Source: Talinum fruticosum (lineage: Eukaryota > Streptophyta > Magnoliopsida > Caryophyllales > Talinaceae). From it: 64,000 nucleotides of DNA. The notes beneath the pieces were generated by a model, which was given only the letters and a program-made list of their open reading frames with translations, was not told the DNA's origin and made no database searches. A program made the position numbers and the translations under genes. The DNA is taken from positions 5,640,001-5,704,000 of the forward strand of contig JAITYX010000008.1 of assembly GCA_021018815.1 (NCBI GenBank), given 5' to 3'. How positions within the stretch are numbered: position 1 is the stretch's first letter; every line of letters starts with the position of its first letter. Positions 1 to 10,060 of the stretch are shown in pieces.

Positions 1-957
1 TCCAAACCTCACTGATCCGGATAATAATATAAATTACTTGAATAAAACATTGGTATGCACATGTTCCCTACTAAAATCAATGATAAAAAATTTAACTAGT
101 TAGAAGCATAGATTCACTTCATATAGAAAATTACGTCTTTTTGTTTATGTCCATAGTCTAGATAGCCAAAAAAGGCAATACTTTTTTTTAGCTTGGATTA
201 CAATGGACTAAGGCAAAGTGTATCTCTAAACCTTCTCTGCTTCCTTTTTATAGGGTAATAGGTAGTCCATACTTTTTAAATCTAGGTCTAGGGTCAAATG
301 GGACCAATATGTCAATAATTTTGCAATTCAAGGATAATGCTACTGTATTAGACCCCCTGCCCCAGCCCTGCAGCAGCGTTTTTGGTGTATGGATTTGGCT
401 GGCCCAGCATGACATTGTAAATGCTATCCATGGTTCGTTACTCTATGACATTGTGTTACACCATGTAAGGAACAAAGGGCTAATGCAATATTCATAAGTA
501 GCACTTGTCTTTGATTGTCAAGTTTGCTCATACTGTGAACCTTGGATAGCTCTGAAAACTAAATCAAGGACTTGGCAATGAGAAGAAAAGCTGTCATAGA
601 TGGAAGGAGTTACGTTATGATGAGTTCCCCACCCCCAAATATTTCCAAAAAACATAGAAAGAAAGAAATAATAAAAACCTCAAATAGAGTTATCCCTTCA
701 CCTTTGGATGCCTTGGTTTTGGGTGTATGAGCTGATTGTTGTTTGTTTCGTCTCGTTTTTGGAGTGAAAATGCAATACTAATTTACCTTTGCTCCCAATG
801 ACCAAAGGAGCCGGGGGGTGGGGAGAGGGAATTCATGCACTGGTTCATTTTCTGAAGTTCATATAGCAAGTAAAAATCCATGTGTGTACTATGTATAATG
901 AAATAAAGTGATTGAGATCAATGTCTAACACATGTCTTAATTGTCATGATAAAGCAG
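1..957 (+). other. Non-coding left edge, probably intron of the ARM gene
   Basis: No exon-like coding stretch is recognisable. Because the next feature starts in mid-protein behind a plausible splice acceptor, this segment is most likely intron of that gene, but no donor or upstream exon is visible in the window. The sequence is T-rich and AT-rich with short homopolymers, as plant introns are. Confidence 0.45.
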
Positions 958-1571
958 CTGATGTAGACGAGCAAGAGCCTGATTATGCTCGCCTTGAAGA
1001 TGCCGGTCTTGCTATATCGTCAGCCTCGAGATTGCTAACAAAATTACTTGATTATCAGGAGTTTCTTGACACCATTGATTCAAGCCGATTTATTACATTG
1101 CTTAGACAGATTGTCAAATCAAACATACCCATTCACTATAAAGACTGGGTAGCTGCATGCCTTGTCAAGCTTAGCTCCATATCAAGTCCCTTTGAGAATC
1201 CAATAACCACCGAGATTACCCTTTATGAGACAATACCACGGTTGATTGAGCAAATCAAAACCTCTTTCTCACCCGAAGCCCAAGAGGCTGCTGTTGTAGA
1301 ACTCAACCGGATAGTTTCTGAAGACGTTGTGGGTGCAACCCGAGCAGTGGCTGCCCAAGGGGGTATATTTCCATTAGTGAAGTTGCTAGAAGAAGGAAGT
1401 GAGAGAGCTGTTGAAGCCGGCCTAACTGTTCTGTACAACTTGAGCATGGACAGCGAGAACCATCCAGCTATACTAGGTGCCGGGGCAGTCCCAGTACTAA
1501 GGAGAATCGTTCTTTCCGAAAGGCCTCAGTGGATGAAAGCTCTTCGATTATTGAGGAATTTGCCCGTATGA
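958..1571 (+). CDS. Armadillo-repeat protein, C-terminal exon (partial gene)
   Basis: About 200 C-terminal residues of an armadillo (ARM) repeat protein, ending with a TGA at 1569-1571. The exon most likely starts at 958 after the acceptor gataaagcag, because the frame upstream has no protein-like content. Visible ARM helices include LPxLIxQI-like text near the middle (ETIPRLIEQIKTSF), then AVAAQGGIFPLVKLLEEGS and a last repeat AILGAGAVPVLRRIV. This is the usual pattern of an amphipathic helix pair followed by a Gly-containing turn. ARM proteins are protein-protein interaction scaffolds; the specific partner cannot be told from this part. The text strongly resembles the C-terminus of the plant ARM-superfamily protein I remember as At1g23180 (no known enzymatic role). 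The N-terminal exons lie outside the window. No frame break is seen in this exon. Family assignment is sure; orthology is from memory. Confidence 0.78.
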
Positions 1572-2611
1572 TACTGCATTACAGGAGTATAATAAGCAAA
1601 TTTTCTCTGAGTTCCTTTGCCAAAAAATGTCATTTTTGTAGACACGTTTTTCGCTCGGTGCTGCGATGGCTTCGATGGTATATGGTTTTTGCATAGGGGC
1701 CATGCAATTAGCCTCCCTCCATACTGAGAAAGGGAATGTACATCATCTCTCACATAGTTGGACACCCATCCTTAATTTGCCAATGTGCTTTAAGGAGATT
1801 GCTAACCTTATACGGTCCATGAAATTTTCATTCTTACTGTAATTAAGGACAATTTTCTCGTCCTTTTACCTTATGTTATTGATAGGAGGAATAATTTTTT
1901 CCTCTTTCGGTCTGAGGACTGAATATGTGCTTACATAAGACCAAACACAATAAGGGTTCCACCCACGAAGTTAAAGACATATTTTTGATATTTATGTTAC
2001 ACCCGAGTGTAATGCACTAGCACAGGTAAGCTCTCATTGCTCACGAAAATTACCATTTTTTTTTTATATCATTAGTAATATAAAAAATCGATACATAAAT
2101 CTAAAAGTCACTTCAGCTAATATAAAGGGCACCAAATTATGTCACTTAAATTTTTCAAACCACAAACTTTCCATAACAATTAAAGTATATTAAAATATAC
2201 TGCAATTTTTTTTTTTATTTTTTTGTCAAGAGCATTGTTCTTCCGCTCTTCTTCCATTCCATGTACGCATAACTATAAAAGTATCATTAAGATGTAAAGT
2301 AGAGTTTTCTCAAAAATCTCATTAAATTTGCATTATCTAATGAGGGGGAAAAAAGAATAAGAGGAAAATAGAAGAAGAAGAGAAAGATGGTTGTGTGAGG
2401 GTTTAGTTTACAACTTTATAGGTGATTATAATTTTTTACAATTAATTTACAACTTTTATAATTTCTTACAACTTTATAATTAAAAATAACAAGGCTGCAG
2501 TGGATCTTTGAGGTTCTTCCACGTCAAAAAATTACTCAATGGCACCTCAACTTATTAAAAATGATAATAAGTACCTTATGTTTTAATAATAATAAATTTT
2601 TAGGACCTTAT
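1572..2611. other. 3' flank of the ARM gene and AT-rich spacer
   Basis: Contains the presumed 3' UTR (roughly to 1850), then AT-rich spacer with A- and T-runs. No gene, tRNA or clear polyadenylation signal can be supported. Confidence 0.5.
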
Positions 2612-2913
2612 TTCATTTTGTATGAAAGACCCTTATTTTATATTTTTTCAAAATTGTTCTTTATTAAGGTAAATAATTTAAAAATAAACTGAATGTACAA
2701 AGATAATGAAATGATATAAACAAAATGTAAAAAACTTAATAAAGTAATTTTCTAGCTTTTTAAAGGATTTTGCTAAATTACTTTATTATATTTTTTATAT
2801 ATTGTTTATATCATTTCATTATGTTTTTATATTTGGTTTATTTTTAAATTGTTTGCTTTAATAAATGATAATTTTGTCTTTTAACATAAAATAAGAGTCT
2901 TTTATCAAAAAAA
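2612..2913. mobile_element. Foldback (long inverted repeat) MITE-like element
   Basis: Two arms of about 139 nt (2612-2750 and 2775-2913) are imperfect reverse complements, roughly 80 percent by eye, around a loop of about 24 nt. Matching blocks include taaataatttaaaaataaac in the left arm against its complement in the right, and ataatgaaatgatataaac against gtttatatcatttcattat. There is no coding capacity. Structure and AT content fit a non-autonomous foldback transposon or MITE; the superfamily cannot be told because target-site duplications are not clear. Confidence 0.7.
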
Positions 2914-2929
2914 TCAAGTTTGATTCGAT

Positions 2930-3345
2930 TCGTTGAAAGTTCGAGCCTAAGCTCGACTCGTCCTTAGCTTGTTAGTTCACTATGCTTCTTTTAAACTCTT
3001 ATTTTTAGGTTCAAAGTCACACTTTATATACTTACTATAAAAACATAAACTTGAACTTTATTGAGACTTCTTTTTTTCAACAATCACAATATACACACTT
3101 AAGAAAATAGTATCTAGTCTCGTTTAGGCTTGTTGGCTCGGCTCATGAGTTCGTTCGTTTGTTCGACTCGTTTGTAGTTGGTTCATGTAGGTTCGACGAG
3201 CTTACGAGTTTCAAAATTGTAAGCTCCAGCTCGGCTCAAATAACTATTCGAGCTCATCCGGGCTCGGTTCGAGCTCGCCACAAGCTCGGCTTGACAAGCC
3301 TTTATGCGAGTTGGCTTGGCTCACATACATCCCTAGTCACAAGAT
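2930..3345. repeat. GAGCTCG/GGCTCG-rich repeat, probable non-autonomous hAT fragment
   Basis: Dense, degenerate repeats of the type GCTCGGCTCG, GAGCTC and GTTCGAGC fill the segment and stop at a TIR-like end (catacatccctag, reverse complement ctagggatgtatg). Such subterminal repeats with a TAGGG end are common in plant hAT-derived short elements. The left terminus is not found, so the copy is probably truncated. Reading frames here are low-complexity artefacts. Confidence 0.45.
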
Positions 3346-3890
3346 AATATCTGTTGGTAAGTGTAACCACATTGCTTGTAGAAAGTCAAATGTGAGTTTT
3401 GTTAGCAAAATTTTGAAGATTTTTATTTATTTTTTATTGTGTGCGGTATTATTTATAATTTACAAATATTATCCATATTCCAAAAATAAATTCATAATAT
3501 TTTTACCGATGTTATCTTTAATTTCTTTCACATATAATTTAGGAAACCTAATCTCATAGTTTTAAATGAATTTATAATATAACTCATAGTTTTAAATGAA
3601 TTTATAATATAACATTATTATATGAAGTACTAAATATATTATTGAAATAAATAAGGAAAAAAAGCCAACAACGGAAAAACGAGCATAGTACAAAATTTAC
3701 TATAAAAAAGAAAGAATTTAAGAGAATCTTTTGTTAGGATTCAAACTCTTGACCTTCCATATTGCTAAGATTTCATTTGCTAACAATTGAACTTATATTA
3801 TTTTATCTTTATCAAAGTAATATTAAAAAAAGAAAATTTATGAAAGCTTGCCTTTTGTTATCTTCTAGTTTTCCGCCTACCAATCGTCAC
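3346..3890. other. AT-rich spacer with a 30-bp tandem duplication
   Basis: No gene is visible. A perfect 30-bp direct duplication occupies 3553-3582 and 3583-3612 (unit begins ctcatagttttaaatgaatt). The last eight bases, atcgtcac (3883-3890), form the left target-site duplication of the next element. Confidence 0.6.
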
Positions 3891-4413
3891 TGGGGTGTGC
3901 AAAACCAATTAACCGCATTTTTGGTTAACCGAACTTTTTGATAGTTAAAAATCCGATTCGTAATCGACCCGATTTTTTGGTTAATCGAATTTTCGCATCG
4001 CTAAAATCTCGAGTCGTAACCGGACCGAAAGATTCGGTTAACCGGTTTTTGGTTCGGTTTAATGGTTAACCGTTATTTGAAACATAACTTATGAAATAAA
4101 ACGGAAGTAAAATGCAACAAAACACAAGTTTCTAGCTAACAAAAGTAAAATACAATAAAAGAGAAGTTTTTGGCTAGCAAAACATAATTTTTTCAATCCC
4201 ATAAAATAACTTTTGGCTTATATACCTATGATTTTTTTAAAAAATCGGTTCGGTTAATCAAATTTTTCAAGTTCCGATTCATAAACCGAAAAATATTTGG
4301 TTCGATTAACGAACATATTTTCTTTAAAAATTTATTCGGTTAACCGATTTTTAGATTGATTTTTCGGTTTTTCGAATTGGTTTTTCACTTTTGATTTTTC
4401 TCGCACACCCCTA
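3891..4413. mobile_element. hAT-type MITE with 8-bp target-site duplication
   Basis: The 523-bp element starts tggggtgtgc and ends gcacaccccta, an inverted terminal pair close to the plant hAT pattern TAGGGGTGTGC. It is flanked by atcgtcac (3883-3890) and atcgacac (4414-4421), an 8-bp duplication with one mismatch, the length typical of hAT. The interior is filled with ggttaaccg / ttcggttcgg repeats and has no transposase, so it is non-autonomous. The mismatched duplication suggests an old insertion. Confidence 0.78.
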
Positions 4414-4898
4414 ATCGACACTAACGCCCAACCCTCGTCGAACCCTAGCCTTCGCCTATATCCAGCCCTGGCCGACACCGTATTCATACCCTACTATCCG
4501 GAATCAACATGATCGAAGTTGAAGCCGGCGGAAGTTGGCCGGAAAAATAACCCAAGCTTACGACTCCCTAAGCTTGGTTGGGGTTCGATTCCCGATAATC
4601 TAGAAGATTAACTCCGGTGATAGCGGGAGGGAATTGGAGGTCGTCGCCGTTGTTGTTGATGGAGTTTGCCGAAAAAAATGACACTTGGTTTGGTGGGAAT
4701 ATGGTTTGAGATTATTGGATTATTAATTTTTTTAAAAATAGATTAATTGAATTGTTTGTCAAACATAATAATAATTAATCATTTCAATTTAATTTTTGAA
4801 ATAATTTTTTTGATCCAATATTTTAAAATAATTAATTAAACTTTTAAAATTTATTTTTAATTTAATTAAAAAACAAAAAATAAATAATTATGATTGTT

Positions 4899-4944
<46 letters not shown>

Positions 4945-5387
4945 AGATAAATACATCTTATAAAGAATGTCGTACAATAATATTCATTATAAATTTTTCA
5001 TAAAAAATAACCTACCTTATAATCAACCTTATAATCATTTTTAATAAGTCCGATCATAAAAAAGGAAAAAAAGAAAAATACAGTATAAATTCTGACATTT
5101 TGAGAAAACATAAAGGCAAAACCCAAATAAGAGACCCATGAGAAATGCAATCCAAACCGGGCTGTTGCCTTGAACCCTCAGCGTTCCTCCTCCTCTCTCC
5201 TCGTGAAAATCTGCTTCTAGCAAAGAACTAGAAGCGGAGTCGGAGCTCTAGCTCTTCTCTCTGCAAATCAAAATGCCCATCTCCAATATTTCATACCCAA
5301 TTCAATCAATACATTGATTACTTAAACCCAAAATCCCCTGCCCATGATGCTAACTATAGTCCTTAACTTGAGATAATCTTTCATATT
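4414..5387. other. Spacer and 5' region of the PPR gene
   Basis: The first 270 bases are relatively GC-rich and resemble interrupted older sequence into which the hAT element landed. Then comes AT-rich DNA with a perfect AT dinucleotide run (4902-4940) and the presumed promoter and 5' UTR of the PPR gene. No coding region is supported. Confidence 0.5.
4902..4940. repeat. (AT)n microsatellite
   Basis: Uninterrupted AT dinucleotide repeat of 39 bases, about 450 bases upstream of the PPR start codon. Likely length-polymorphic. Confidence 0.95.
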
Positions 5388-8025
5388 ATGCAAAATCGAA
5401 TTATGTGGGCGTCAATTATCAGACGCATAACCAAGAATAGGTATTTGCTCTCTCCTGGCCTACCTTCAAGGTCATTATTCTGTTCATATTCTACCCATCT
5501 GAGCTTAATTCCGTCAACCGCACCATTAATTCAACCTCAAGTTGAAGACCCACCACTAGAATCTCGAGAGATTGTTAGTTCTTTCAGGGACTGGTTCAGA
5601 ACCTCCAGAAACGCTTTATATGAAAAGATTTTCCAGATTTTAAGAAGTGAGCAAGATGAAGATTTGTTGTCTCCTGCGAGGGTCAATGAAGATCTCTCCA
5701 AATTGGAATTGGAATTGTCTGAAACTTTTGTTCTGGAGGTACTTAGTTATAGTAAGAATGATGTTCTATCATGCTTGAAATTCTTCGATTGGGCTGGAAG
5801 GCAGCCCGGGTTTAGGCATACTAGGACTACTTATATACGCATATTTAAGATTTTGTCTCGAGCTAAGCTCAATTCATTGATGCTAGACATGTTGGATTCT
5901 TATATTAAGCAGCAACACTTTCATGCAGTTAGGTTTAATGACATTCTTGTGATGGGATATGCTCTGGCGGGTAAAGTTGATCTTGCCCTCCAGATGTTCG
6001 GCAAAATGCGCTTTCATGGGGTTGATTTACATGCGGTTGCTTACCATATACTTTTGAATGCCCTGATCGAGGAGGGATGTTTTGATGCCGTTGATGGGGT
6101 ATTGTGGCAGATCAAGAGGAGGCGGCATGTGAACCAGGTCACACATACCCTGGTAATGAAAAACTTATGTAAGCAGAATCGGGTAGAGGAGGCTGAGGAG
6201 TACTTACGTTGGATGGTGAATGATGGGCGGAAGGTGTCGGGGCACATCTTAGGTGTTCTGGTGGATGCCATCTGCAACAAGGATACGGGTATGTTTTTGC
6301 ATGCTGGTAAGTTAATCCATGAGTTTGGGGAGATAGGAGTGGTTCCCATGCGGGAGGCTTATGGTGTTTGGATTAGGAATCTTGTGCGAGAGGGGAAGTT
6401 GGATGGCGCCATGGAATTCTTTCAGATGAAAAAAATCCAAGAAGGATATATTCCCGAACTCTTTCGCTGTAACTTTTTGCTAAATAGGCTTCTAAAGGAA
6501 AGCCGTCTTCAGGAGGTTTGTGATTTGTTGATGGATATGAAGGAGAGTGGGGTTGTGCCTGATAACGTGACCATGAATGCAGCCTTGTGCTTCTTTTGCA
6601 AGGCTGGTATGATGGATGTAGTGCTTGAGTTGTACAAGATGAAGTCCGAGTTTGGGCTTACTCCTAGTAGCTTTATATACAATTATATAATAAACACGTT
6701 ATGTAGGGGTGGCAGCACTGATGAAGCATACCGAGTGCTGCAGAATTCAATAAACCAGGGTTACTTTCCTGGAAGGACGACTGTATCTGTTCTTGCTGAT
6801 ACGCTGTGTAGGGAGGGTAAGCTTGACAAAGTCAAGGACCTAATCCTGCATTCCTTGGAAAGAAAATTCATGCCAGCGGTCCACATGTATGAGAAATTCA
6901 TTAGAGCCCTTTGTCGGGCTGAAAGAGTTGAAGATGGGTACATGATCTATGACCAGCTTAGCAGATTGAATCAGCATGTGAGTGAAATTACATACTCATA
7001 CTTAATAAATGGTTTCAGCAAAGCAGGTAAGGGAGACATCGCTGCAAGACTTCTGATTGAAATGCAAGAGAAAGGCCATAAACCACCACGGAACCTATTT
7101 ATAGCTGTCATCTGTTGCCTATGTGAAATGGAGAATTCTGAAAAGAATTTTTTCGGTTGCTGGAATTGCAGTTGTCTCAGTTTGGCCCTAGCAAGTGTTG
7201 TATCAACTTCTTCATTCAGGGGGCTGGACATGCCAAGAGACCTGATCTTGCTAGAAAAGTTTATGACATGATGCCAACATTTAAAGCTGATCCCAATATA
7301 GATTCAGACGTTATGATGCTTCAGTGTTATGTGAGTAATGGTAGGATAAGCGATGCTTTGTTTCTCTTTCATGATATCAGTAAACGAAGACCATTAGCGA
7401 GGAGATTGTACAATGTCATGGTGGTAGGTCTTTGCAAAGTTGGGAAGGCAGACCATGCATTGGACATAATGACGAAAGCAAGAAAAGATCGACGATCCCT
7501 TAGTCTGCAATGTTATGAAGAGCTTGTGAAGGCATATTGTTCAGAGAAGAGGTACGATGATGCTATCAAAGTAGTTAATGACATGGAAAAAGCTGGACGC
7601 AAAATTTCATCTTTCATTGGCAATGTCTTTTGCTCCACTCTCTGAAGTCCAGGGATTTGTATGCTGCATGGTTTCGCTCAAGAGATACATCTGATGAGAC
7701 ACCTACTACTGCAATGTTAGGCCAGTTAATTGCTGTATTTTCTGGCCTAATCAGGGTGGATTATCAGGTTGAGGATTGGGAAGAAGTTATTCAAAGGTGC
7801 TTCCCATTGGACCTCTATTCTTACAACATGATGTTGAGAAAATTGAGCATCTATCAGATAGATGGAGCTTGTGAGCTCTTGCACAAGTTATGCCAGAAAG
7901 GGTATAAACCGAATAAGTGGACATATAAGATACTTGTGCATGGTCTCTTCAAACACGGTAGGGTAGCTGAAGCCAAATTATGGATGGAAGAAATGATCCG
8001 GCACAGACATTTTCAGACTGACTGA
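5388..8025 (+). CDS. Mitochondrial P-class pentatricopeptide repeat protein (two single-base frame breaks)
   Basis: Intronless gene for a PPR protein of about 879 residues once two breaks are allowed for. PPR proteins bind organelle RNA and act in its processing, stability or translation. The N-terminus (MQNRIMWASIIRRITKNRYL, Arg-rich, no acid) fits a mitochondrial presequence. From about residue 130 there are 35-residue PPR units, with typical text such as AYHILLNALIEEGCFDAV, IYNYIINTLCRGG and WTYKILVHGLFKHGR. There is no E, DYW or SMR tail, so it is P-class. It resembles the family I recall as At1g71210. The frame breaks at the T-run 7148-7153 (next frame continues FRLLELQLSQFG) and again at the T-run 7628-7631 (continues LLHSLKSRDLYAAW). 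One extra T at each run would make the frame continuous and the length normal. Sequence error is more likely than a pseudogene, because the whole downstream protein is conserved in style. Confidence 0.85.
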
Positions 8026-9653
8026 CCAAGCTGTTTGCTTAAGGGGAACTTGCATTGTCAGACACCGTAGAAGAGAAGGTAATGAACTGAACTTATTGTA
8101 ATCTCAAGGCATCTCAGCAGTTTCCTGTGGGATCTTCTTATTTCAGGATTATTGTTATTTTGAAGTTATGCTTCAGGAAATACTATTGACATGTTAGATT
8201 AGGTCAAACTTTGGTGAGTTTGGTCTTTGGTGATAGCAGCTCTCTTTATGGATCATTCATGATTTATGCTTATTGATGTCAGTTGCACTTGTTTTCAAGA
8301 GAGTTAAAAGCCTAAATAATGGGCAGTTTTTTCAATTTCATACTATAGCGACTAAAAAAAGTCTCAATAAAATCTGTGAAACTTTTATTCGTTGTCAAGT
8401 AGTTCACTAGACAATGCTTTCCAATCATGATTCGAGATTTATAGGGGAGATAATATCTTTGCAAGTGTAGAAGAAGGTTCCCACTTTGGAAAAGAGCCTC
8501 GTGAGAGGCTTTGGGTTAATGGTATGATGGAGCATTATGCACCAAATGATCTTAAATGATGCGATAACTTCATATAAGCTTAAGTGAACCCTCTGTTTCC
8601 TCTTTCCTTCCTTGTCAGGAACATATATGAGTTGTTATTCTATACATTCTTCTTACTGCAGTGAAATATTTTCTTCCAGTTGTGACCTCTCCTGATGTTT
8701 GATCCGTAGGTGTGAGTTGTGAGAAATGATTATAACCTCTTAGGAGAAAAGAGAGTACACCTGCTGGACAAATTTGTGCAAAGAGTCTCTGTAGCTTGGT
8801 TTTGGAATATAAAAGTTGGACTGAACTTGCTGTATGATCGTTAATGCTAATGTTCATACTTATGTTCGGAGTTATTTAGGAGGACAGCTGGAAGTTTGTT
8901 TGACATGACTCTTGACCTTTACTTTTCAAAATTTTGCTACAGCTAGGTTGTTTTGTGCTTACAAAGTTACTATAGCTAATGATGAAATTCCTTCACAAAA
9001 TTATCACACTATTTTTCAAAGCAATGTAAGTTTTGACTCTTAAAAAGATAAAATTGCCCTAGAATTTGCCTTGTCTATCCTGTATTCCATACGTTTTCTG
9101 GATTTTCTCCTTAATATCCCATTATCTGTCTCTTCACAATCAGCTGATGAGCACACCACTGGCTAATATCGTACATGAAGCATCTACTGATGGGGTGTTA
9201 GGAACAAGATGAAAGATAATTTGCTTAGGTTGAGGGAAGATTTTGGCTCAGCTATGTGATATACCTGAATCCCTAATCCTTCAAAAAGTAAAATGAAGGG
9301 TTGCTGTCAATCTTAACATAAGTGGTCGGGTAGTAATAACACCAGGAGGGGCACACACAGTTTAATCGTGTTGAAACATATGTGAGTTTGAAATAACATC
9401 ACATTCCTTTTGGAAAATTATGCTGAACTTTTTGACACTTTGAGAGACTGATAGTGGTGCAAACTACCACCTCTTGGCATAGGAGGGTTGCTTTGGTGAA
9501 AGACTAGGGGAAAAGAAGAAGGCTACCATTGTCATTCCTTCTGGTATTGTTTGCATTACTTGGATGAAGAGAAAGCAAAAGAGGCTGTGAAAATGTAGAA
9601 AATGCCTGTTTTGCACTTCAAGGTCATCGAATCAAGACTTATTTTTGTGATAA

Positions 9654-9683
9654 TGTGTGTGTGTGTGTGAGAGAGAGAGAGAG
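9654..9683. repeat. (GT)n(GA)n compound microsatellite
   Basis: A GT run passes directly into a GA run. No function is inferred. Confidence 0.85.
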
Positions 9684-10031
9684 TTTTTGCTTTAACACCA
9701 ACAGATCCTGGCTACATGTAGGTTCCTTTTTCTTTTTTTAATTGTCTTTCTTGGTGAGTTTTTGGCAATTTCAATTTAGAAACTGGGACTGAGAAGAGCT
9801 CTATCCTTTCGTCTTTCATATATCATTTTTTTTTGTTACATAATTATGATTCTGCCCCTTCATCTGATCCCATACATGTGTGCCTCTTTAAATGACAGTC
9901 ACCTGTGCTAGTTTGTGAGGTTCAATCTCAGCACATTCGTCCCTATTTTCAGATCCATCCTAGGACTGTGCTGTTGACTCCTATCAGTGGTATCAAGCTT
10001 TCACTCATTTGTCTTTTTGGTGTTTTTTTTT

Positions 10032-10060
10032 GGGGTGGGGGTGGGGGTGGGGGGTGGGGG
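10032..10060 (+). other. G-run cluster, potential G-quadruplex
   Basis: Five runs of four to six G separated by single T, preceded by a nine-base T-run. This satisfies the usual G-quadruplex pattern on the + strand. It lies in the spacer about 2 kb past the PPR stop. Confidence 0.6.

Noticed and set aside
309..497. 62-codon frame near the left edge
   Set aside because: No family resemblance, no gene context and intron-like surroundings.
3159..3347. Frame across the GAGCTCG repeat
   Set aside because: Low-complexity product of the repeat; such frames are common in these elements.
4580..4610. B-box-like ggggttcgattccc, possible tRNA gene
   Set aside because: No matching acceptor stem, A box or anticodon arm around it.
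5388..8025. PPR gene as a true pseudogene
   Set aside because: Only two one-base homopolymer losses, no stops elsewhere, and three other genes in the window show the same error type.
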